Shown one piece after another: positions 58,930 to 64,000 of a DNA stretch of 64,000 nucleotides. The notes below the pieces were generated by a model. It made no database searches and was not told the origin of the DNA. It saw only the letters and a program-made list of their open reading frames with translations. Each line of letters begins with the position of its first letter. The stretch's first letter is position 1. The position numbers and the translations under genes are program-made. The stretch comes from Hydractinia symbiolongicarpus (taxonomy: Eukaryota > Cnidaria > Hydrozoa > Anthoathecata > Hydractiniidae): assembly GCF_029227915.1 (NCBI RefSeq), contig NC_079875.1:5332001-5396000 (forward strand). The letters run 5' to 3'.

Positions 58930-60245
58930 TTAATATAGTACATCCATAATTTCACCGTTTTGAATATTTAATTGAGCATCCATGATTAGATATATGTAGG
59001 CGTTTAAGGATCCCGCTGCCTCGGCCGTCTTTTCAACTTGCAGTGTGATGCCCTCGCTCGCATTTTCAATCCGTCGACCGGTCCCGTGCAGTGAGTTTTC
59101 ATCTATGGTTCTGAAATCCAGCCATAGAGCATATTTTGTAGTTAGGTAGTCGGAGACTTTCACATCATGTAATTGCAAATGTTTTTGTATTTCACCAGCA
59201 TTGCCATCCCTTTGCTTGCCCTCCGCAAAATACTTGCAAATTTCACCATAATGCTCAAACGGTTGCATTCCCTGAGCAAAAAGTTGGTTAGGCTTACCCT
59301 CAACTATGGCGGATACTTTTTTGATTTTAGGATTGTAGAACCTACCTGTATCTCGTTTGTAAGCTTTCTCTTCCTCAAACAGAACCAATATACCCTTCAG
59401 GGACTTGCATGGTGTAATGAATGACCAATTCCACGTTGTGTCTGACTTATCCACCCTAATTTGTCTATGTCTCAGAAATCTGTCATAGAGCACGGCCATG
59501 TTTTCATATTCATTTGAGATGAATCTGGCAAGTGTGGGTTGTGTCACAATCTCATATTCCAGAGATATGTTGGAGATTTTGTATTTAGCATCCGGTGCCG
59601 GTGCCGCGGAACCCGAAGGTTTGGTAGGTGTTGATAATACTACCCTGTCATAATTGTTGAATGTTATTTCATAACACAGCCTACTACCTAATCCAGCCTG
59701 ATAATATGGGATCGTGCTATCCAACATTTCAAAATCCAGAGGTATGGTAAACTTGTTTTTATACGCATCATAGATTGCTTTGTCCGCTACCTCCGATGTA
59801 TCTTTATCCGCGGCTCCAACTCTCAGTTTCATGCAATTTTCCGTGCAACCATCATCGGATATGAAACCCTGTCTGATTGAGTTCCCCTTCTCATGCTTTG
59901 TCAGCCATAAATCTCTGTAGCACCCGAAAAGATCAAAGTCATCAATGCTCAGAATCTCGGTACCCTCGAACTTGATAGCTAGCTTTTTAACAATTGCCCT
60001 CCCGATGTTAGAGACCAATGTTCTCTTCGTGTCGGCTTTTGATTCGAGATCAATGTCGAAACTTAGTTTCGAAGTACCCGGAACAATGACATCATCGTTA
60101 CCTAAATTAGGGAACCTAATCAGGAGTAACTGGTTCTGATCAATCTCACTTGGGTTGTGAGTGACAATTACTTTTGATGCGTTCCTTTTACGCCATGTGC
60201 GATTCTAAGTGAACGTTCTGGGTTTAACTTTTTCCCGTATTCCAT
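58930..60245 (-). CDS. MCP: Major capsid protein (double jelly-roll), one frame break near the N-terminus
   Basis: Forms the icosahedral shell in the Polinton/adintovirus group. Recognisable segments: LLLIRFPNLGNDDVIVPGTS, then SNIGRAIVKKLAIKFEGTEI, LSIDDFDLFGCYRDLWLTKH, a FTIPLDFEMLDSTIPYY strand set, and a second half with TWNWSFITPCKSLKGIL and QPFEHYGEICKYFAEGKQRD, a pattern known in these capsid proteins. The likely start is the ATG at 60245 (MEYGKKLNPERSLRIAHG); that frame stops after 25 codons, while the capsid frame is open only from about 60207, so a one-base indel lies near 60170-60207. The main open frame from 60018 leftward is 362 codons. The ATPase gene starts one base past the stop. 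Confidence 0.85.
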
Positions 60246-60305
60246 GCTATTCCATATTACTTTTATTTTATTTTACTTTAATTCGGTTAATGCTAGCTAT
60301 ATGTA
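60246..60305. promoter_or_regulatory. AT-rich gap before the capsid gene
   Basis: Minus-strand TAAAATAAAATAAAAGTAAT lies just 5' of the capsid ATG and resembles a loose class B leader. No palindrome is obvious after the 186-aa gene that ends here. Confidence 0.35.
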
Positions 60306-60866
60306 TCATCCGTCCACCGTATCTCTTATGTGTAGGGTAACTGTTGTCTTCATACCGCCCCATAGCACCTTACCATCCTGACCCGTGACTCTCATGGTAA
60401 GTGATTGAAGTAAACCTTTCTTTAGTTTCTTATATTGTGGGTTTTTCGGTTCATTAAATGTGAAATCACCATACTCGGATATATGATATGTCATCAGGTT
60501 GTTGCTATATTTACCATCTTTAAGATTTAATGAATTATCCAATTCATTAAGATTAAAATGTAGTTCCGTTATACCCCCTAGATTGAATATTTTACCCAAC
60601 TTAGATTTTATAGCTAGTTGTGTTGATTTTACATCACCTCTCACGATTGAATTCAACTCCCTCCCCGTGTAGTGCTGACCCTGTAGTAACCTAACCTTGG
60701 TAACTCCATCAACCAAGAGTATATCTATTGGATCTGCAACCACATATGTGACATTGTCTGAAAACGTCTCCACGATCGCAACCTCCTTTGTACCATGCGA
60801 GTTGTCTATCGGTTGATACAAATAGATTTTCTTCTCGCTATTTACGTCCTTTATTGTGATATACAT
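60306..60866 (-). CDS. Candidate minor capsid (penton) protein, 186 aa
   Basis: Placed directly upstream of the major capsid gene on the same strand, as the penton-type minor capsid protein usually is in Polintons. The composition is beta-rich: short strands such as MYITIKDVNSEKKIYLYQPI, VTYVVADPIDILLVDG, ELHFNLNEL, and a terminal TTVTLHIRD. This fits a single jelly-roll, but no sequence motif proves it. A conserved KEVAIVETFSDNV segment and VRLLQGQHYTGRELNS look family-like. The start at 60866 is divergent from the 406-aa gene with 38 bp between start codons. Assignment rests on synteny and strand pattern. Confidence 0.6.
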   Translation of the reverse strand: MYITIKDVNSEKKIYLYQPIDNSHGTKEVAIVETFSDNVTYVVADPIDILLVDGVTKVRLLQGQHYTGRELNSIVRGDVKSTQLAIKSKLGKIFNLGGITELHFNLNELDNSLNLKDGKYSNNLMTYHISEYGDFTFNEPKNPQYKKLKKGLLQSLTMRVTGQDGKVLWGGMKTTVTLHIRDTVDG

Positions 60867-60904
60867 TATTATATTAGAGATTGTGAATATATTTAAATCA
60901 AAGA
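60867..60904. promoter_or_regulatory. 38-bp divergent promoter region
   Basis: AT-rich gap (AATATATTTAAAT in the middle) between the candidate penton gene (-) and the 406-aa gene (+). It must hold both promoters if each gene is transcribed separately. Confidence 0.5.
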
Positions 60905-62125
60905 ATGGATGACATTTTCAGATATAACCCGAATGCGACATATAAACCAAATGGAGGTCTGGATCTTCAAATATTGAGCGCTAGGGATCTGTACAAACAG
61001 GCTATTATTGTGTCTGAAAGTGGTTCATTCCCCGCTTCCTTTCCTAATATTTTTACCAATTATGAACTTAGTCAAAACGCGCAACGTATGAGAATTTGGA
61101 ATGAGCAACCTTTTAGACTATGGCAAACCCAGCTAAATTTCGCCACTTGGTGCGCTTCAAGTGCCTGTGGGGTAAGTTCCGAACACCTTAAGGATGGTAG
61201 ATCTATGGTCAGGTCAATATATCGTTTTCATGTGTATTATCACATTAGACGAATCATTAAGCGCCTGCAGACACCTCTACCCTTTGAAAATAGTTTTAAT
61301 CAATATGATAATCCCTATTCAAATGAGGAATTTCTAAAAATCTGTGGCGAGTATGATGTTGATTCCAACCCCATGAAATACAGAGGTCAGTACTTTTTCA
61401 GTTCATATCAAAAACGACGTAAAGACTATCCAACTCCCGGGTTGAGTTATTTCACTAACGACTCCATGACGCGGTGGATTGTGGAAAAATCCGATGGATT
61501 TACAAAAACGGGCCTTGTGAAGATCTCTAGCAGTGTTAGAGCCTATGCCTATCTAGTTCTTAGTTCTCAGGCCTCGGCACGCTCCTCCATCCTTGGTAAT
61601 GATTCAAGTGCTCTGACCGCCCAAAGAGTTTTTATGAATAACCTTGAAGACATTGTTAACCGTATGGTTGATATTCAGGAGGATATTAAGCGTTATCAGG
61701 ATACGTTAAACTACGCTTCAAGTAAGGTTGATTATTCGGTTGGACAAGGTATTTATATGATACCTAGTGACATGAATCTCAGAATTAAGACCGGTGTGGT
61801 GGGTTACAACAACAAGATTTTGATATCTGGTGAGGATCTTACCATCGGTATTAATCGAAAGGTCAATGTTACCGAAAAAACAACCGAATCACATAAAAAG
61901 ATAACTAAAAAGAAGCCGGTAACACCCGATCATCCTGATATCCATCCTGATCATCCTGATAAACACATTACCGTACACCACGTGGATACTACAGATAAAC
62001 ACATTACGGGTACTACCGGTGTTAGTGATACTAGCGCTACCGGTGGTAGTACACATGAAGATGAGAAGATCGCTCTTATTTTATCTTTGACAGCAGCATT
62101 TGGTATATGGTATGCTTTCCGATAG
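60905..62125 (+). CDS. Conserved Polinton protein with C-terminal membrane anchor, 406 aa
   Basis: Recurrent in animal Polintons, function unknown. The conserved N-terminal half has IWNEQPFRLWQTQLNFATWC followed by ASSACGVSSEHL, then VRSIYRFHVYYHIRRI and YFFSSYQKRRKDYP. A second conserved block (SSVRAYAYLVLSSQASARSS) precedes a helical region with QEDIKRYQDTLNYASSK. The last quarter is different: Lys-rich, then His/Pro/Asp repeats (PDHPDIHPDHPDKH), a Thr/Ser/Gly-rich stretch and a final membrane helix (IALILSLTAAFGIWYAF). The layout suggests a membrane-tethered particle protein with a flexible stalk. Codon use and frame are clean throughout. Confidence 0.78.
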   Translation: MDDIFRYNPNATYKPNGGLDLQILSARDLYKQAIIVSESGSFPASFPNIFTNYELSQNAQRMRIWNEQPFRLWQTQLNFATWCASSACGVSSEHLKDGRSMVRSIYRFHVYYHIRRIIKRLQTPLPFENSFNQYDNPYSNEEFLKICGEYDVDSNPMKYRGQYFFSSYQKRRKDYPTPGLSYFTNDSMTRWIVEKSDGFTKTGLVKISSSVRAYAYLVLSSQASARSSILGNDSSALTAQRVFMNNLEDIVNRMVDIQEDIKRYQDTLNYASSKVDYSVGQGIYMIPSDMNLRIKTGVVGYNNKILISGEDLTIGINRKVNVTEKTTESHKKITKKKPVTPDHPDIHPDHPDKHITVHHVDTTDKHITGTTGVSDTSATGGSTHEDEKIALILSLTAAFGIWYAFR

Positions 62126-62171
62126 AATCTTGAAAGTGGTATAAAGAGATATAATCGTGAATATAAACACA

Positions 62172-62507
62172 ATGGATTTTCCAACAGTTGAAGAATTTGA
62201 ACAAAACATAGAACAAGTTGCTCCAATCATAAAGTGGAGGGATCTACCTGAAAACGAGATTTACCTTGTTAAATATGTGAAAGAGATGGAAATATCGGGA
62301 CCTGGTGCTCTTTCTGAAAAATCTATGTATGCGGAGGTTCAAGATAGAATAGGAAATAAATATAAGACATGGTTGCCCACAAGACTTTGTGTTGAATTGA
62401 AGGATTATGGTTGGAAGGGTGATGCCTTTGTCAGATCAAATGGTCTCAAACAATCTCAAAAGAATCATCAAAATCGATTCTTCAGTTATGACATTATGTG
62501 GCGCTAA
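62172..62507 (+). CDS. Small conserved Polinton protein, 111 aa
   Basis: Start taken at the first ATG, 62172 (MDFPTVEEFEQNIEQVAPII); an in-frame GTG at 62157 is unlikely. Body: IIKWRDLPENEIYLVKYVKE, SEKSMYAEVQDRIGNKYKTW and LPTRLCVELKDYGW. The strand-rich pattern with a KTWLPTRL segment recurs in small Polinton and insect-virus proteins and would suit an OB-like nucleic-acid-binding fold, but this is inference. It is the last gene before the right terminal repeat. The leader AATATAAACACA precedes the ATG, and a hairpin follows the stop. Confidence 0.7.
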   Translation: MDFPTVEEFEQNIEQVAPIIKWRDLPENEIYLVKYVKEMEISGPGALSEKSMYAEVQDRIGNKYKTWLPTRLCVELKDYGWKGDAFVRSNGLKQSQKNHQNRFFSYDIMWR

Positions 62508-62525
62508 ACCTTGCAACATTGCAAT

Positions 62526-62552
62526 TATCTTTACTTGTTTCTGGTAAAGATA
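62526..62552. terminator. Hairpin after the last gene, at the inner edge of the right terminal repeat
   Basis: TATCTTTAC, 9-nt loop, GTAAAGATA, 18 nt past the stop. Nearly identical to the hairpin after integrase (54376), including the loop TGTTTCT. Confidence 0.6.
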
Positions 62553-62934
62553 GACACATATCACTATAATTTATAGGACACAACAGGGGAGGGTGGGGAG
62601 GGACCCATGGGACGGGGAGGGGGTGGGGTATGGAGGGGGTTTTGGACGGATATTATAGAGCATGCTCTATAATATAACGTAAAGTGGTAAAGTGCTAACG
62701 GATTTTATGGACTCTTCTATCGTTGATTTAACGGGTATGATCTATGATTTGACGTAAAGTGGTAAAGTGCTCATGGATTTATTGACTCCTCTATCGTTGA
62801 TTTAACGGGCATGATCTATGATTTGACGTGGAGTGGTAAAGTGCTAAGGGATTTTATGGACCTTTTACGTTGATTTAACGTGGATGCCCGCTTATTTGAC
62901 ATGATTGTCCTAGGATCGGCATTTTCCTATCTCT
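62551..62934 (-). repeat. Polinton right terminal inverted repeat
   Basis: 384 bp, inverted copy of 47527-47910, ending CTATCTCT. By eye it differs at about three positions. It carries the G-rich tract at 62586-62642, the 22-bp palindrome at 62652-62673 and the tandem 75-bp units. Confidence 0.93.
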
Positions 62935-62939
62935 ATGCT
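62935..62939. repeat. Polinton target-site duplication, right (ATGCT)
   Basis: Matches 47522-47526 and directly follows the terminal repeat. Confidence 0.7.
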
Positions 62940-64000
62940 AAAAAAAAAATTCGAAAAAAGAGTCCTAGAAAAAAGTTTAGGCTACAGTTTAAACCTTGAA
63001 TTTACTTTATTAATATCAGTTTGTATGTAAAGTTGAGATAAATTTTATAAAACCTTCTGACGAATGTTGTGACATTCGATTACTGCAACCATTTGTTTTC
63101 TTTGCTCTAGTTGCTGCCTCCCTACAAAAATGAGCTATAACTTTTTACGATAAATATGATATAAATATAAAGAATATAAATGACATAAATATAAGCAGAA
63201 GTGTTAAATTAATAAACAGAATTTTAAGCATAGCATATTTTAATGGTAATATTTTTAATAAAATTTGTGATGCATATATTAATTGTACTGTTGCTGTCAA
63301 CCAACTATATATGGTTTGCCAAACATATCCATATGGTCAGTTCCATATTTAGGATATGTCTAAAAGTGTGTTTACTCCCCTATCGACTAAGTTAAAAAAA
63401 ATATCTTGCTTGTATACGGAATGTATACTGAATTTCGAAGAAAGACAAAAAAACACACGTGCGGACCGAATTTTTGTAAAACACATCAAAGATTTTTTAA
63501 AACATTTGAATCTATGATTCGACGATGATACTTTGGAAAGATGAAAAACTCCAAATTTCTTTTTTGAAACTTTATAGTTAAACACGGTAATCTTTTCTTT
63601 TAATTGAATTCCTGTTTGTATGCTCAATATGGTTTTCAGTTCACAAGAGTGTTATAAAAACAAAAAAATAATTAAAAGATAACCAATCAAATCTGTTTTG
63701 TTTTTGAGCGGGAATCCAACTTAACAGTTTCGTGTGCCATCAACTTAACTCCTTGGTATATATCTACCCTTAAATAACTTCATTTCACTGTGATCTCATT
63801 CACAGATTCAGAAGGCGTTTGTTGACAACAATATTACTTGTTGTTATTAACCTAATCGAATAATAATAATATTGTTAGGGATTTCTTCAATTTTCGTTAC
63901 TTACTTTACATTGTTTGCTTCACTGCTGCTCCCTTGGTCGTGATATTCTAAAAAAGATTATTAAGTGAAAGATTATATACGATGCTATGCAGCCGTGATG
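62940..64000. other. Host DNA right of the Polinton
   Basis: AT-rich, starting with an A run. No convincing gene. On the minus strand a TTTTTTAG acceptor near 63948 precedes a short open stretch (EYHDQGSSSEANN) ending at a GTAAAG donor-like site near 63907. It could be a small exon of the gene that also contains the ankyrin exon. Confidence 0.35.

Larger units (their letters stand above)
47527..62934. mobile_element. Complete Polinton/Maverick element, 15.4 kb
   Basis: 384-bp terminal inverted repeats beginning AGAGATAG enclose a protein-primed polymerase B, rve integrase, double-jelly-roll capsid protein, A32-like ATPase and eleven or more accessory genes. This is the defining Polinton set, the virus-like transposons thought able to form particles. 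Most genes from polymerase to SAP protein and from 54.5 to 60.9 kb are on the minus strand. The integrase, the 417-aa, 406-aa and 111-aa genes are on the plus strand. Near-identical terminal repeats indicate a young insertion. Frame breaks in polymerase, integrase and capsid genes suggest that this copy is either defective or affected by sequence errors. No adenain-like protease gene was found. Confidence 0.95.

Noticed and set aside
63349-63627. 92-codon minus frame right of the Polinton
   Set aside because: Lys/Ser/Phe-rich composition typical of AT-rich DNA, without splice sites or a family pattern.

Overview
The window is AT-rich animal nuclear DNA. Host genes are split into many short exons with GT-AG introns, and they encode metazoan proteins: a kinetochore NUF2, a six-BRCT PAXIP1/PTIP, a calcipressin (RCAN), a STRA6-like receptor, a secreted EMI-CUB protein and an ankyrin-repeat exon. 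Intron and intergenic DNA is full of small inverted-repeat elements. The repeat style, and splice-acceptor-like sites just 5' of most start codons, suggest a cnidarian, perhaps a hydrozoan. That assignment is inference.

Layout: 0.6-9.0 kb holds NUF2 (+), 17 exons. 9-15 kb is gene-poor with several MITE-like elements. 15.15-15.45 kb is one unidentified exon (-). 16.3-18.3 kb is a five-exon EMI-CUB gene (+). 19.9-32.0 kb is PAXIP1 (-), 23 exons assembled with consistent phases into 709 codons. 34.2-34.8 kb is RCAN (-). 34.8-42.8 kb is repeat-rich spacer. 42.8-44.5 kb is an intronless STRA6-like gene (+). 47.0-47.4 kb is an ankyrin exon (-). 47,527-62,934 is a whole Polinton/Maverick element. 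The last kilobase is host DNA with one possible small exon.

The Polinton is the centre of interest. It is 15,408 bp, bounded by 384-bp terminal inverted repeats (about three mismatches by eye) and flanked by the direct repeat ATGCT. It encodes a protein-primed DNA polymerase B with SAP and HNH/endonuclease-VII-like regions, an rve integrase, a double-jelly-roll major capsid protein, an A32-like packaging ATPase, a candidate minor capsid protein, and a set of small membrane or coiled-coil proteins that I recognise as recurrent in Polintons. No Ulp1/adenain-like protease was found. Polymerase, integrase and capsid genes carry frame breaks (three, one and one); the other reading frames are open.

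Two regulatory patterns run through the element. Short palindromes lie 5-25 nt beyond the stop codons of most genes or gene blocks, which would suit a hairpin-directed transcript-end signal. Start codons fall into at least two promoter classes abutting the ATG: a 20-nt leader shared by the polymerase and two small genes, and a TATAAAAC-type leader on the integrase and several structural or membrane genes. Together they look like a virus-style two-class transcription programme inside an animal genome.
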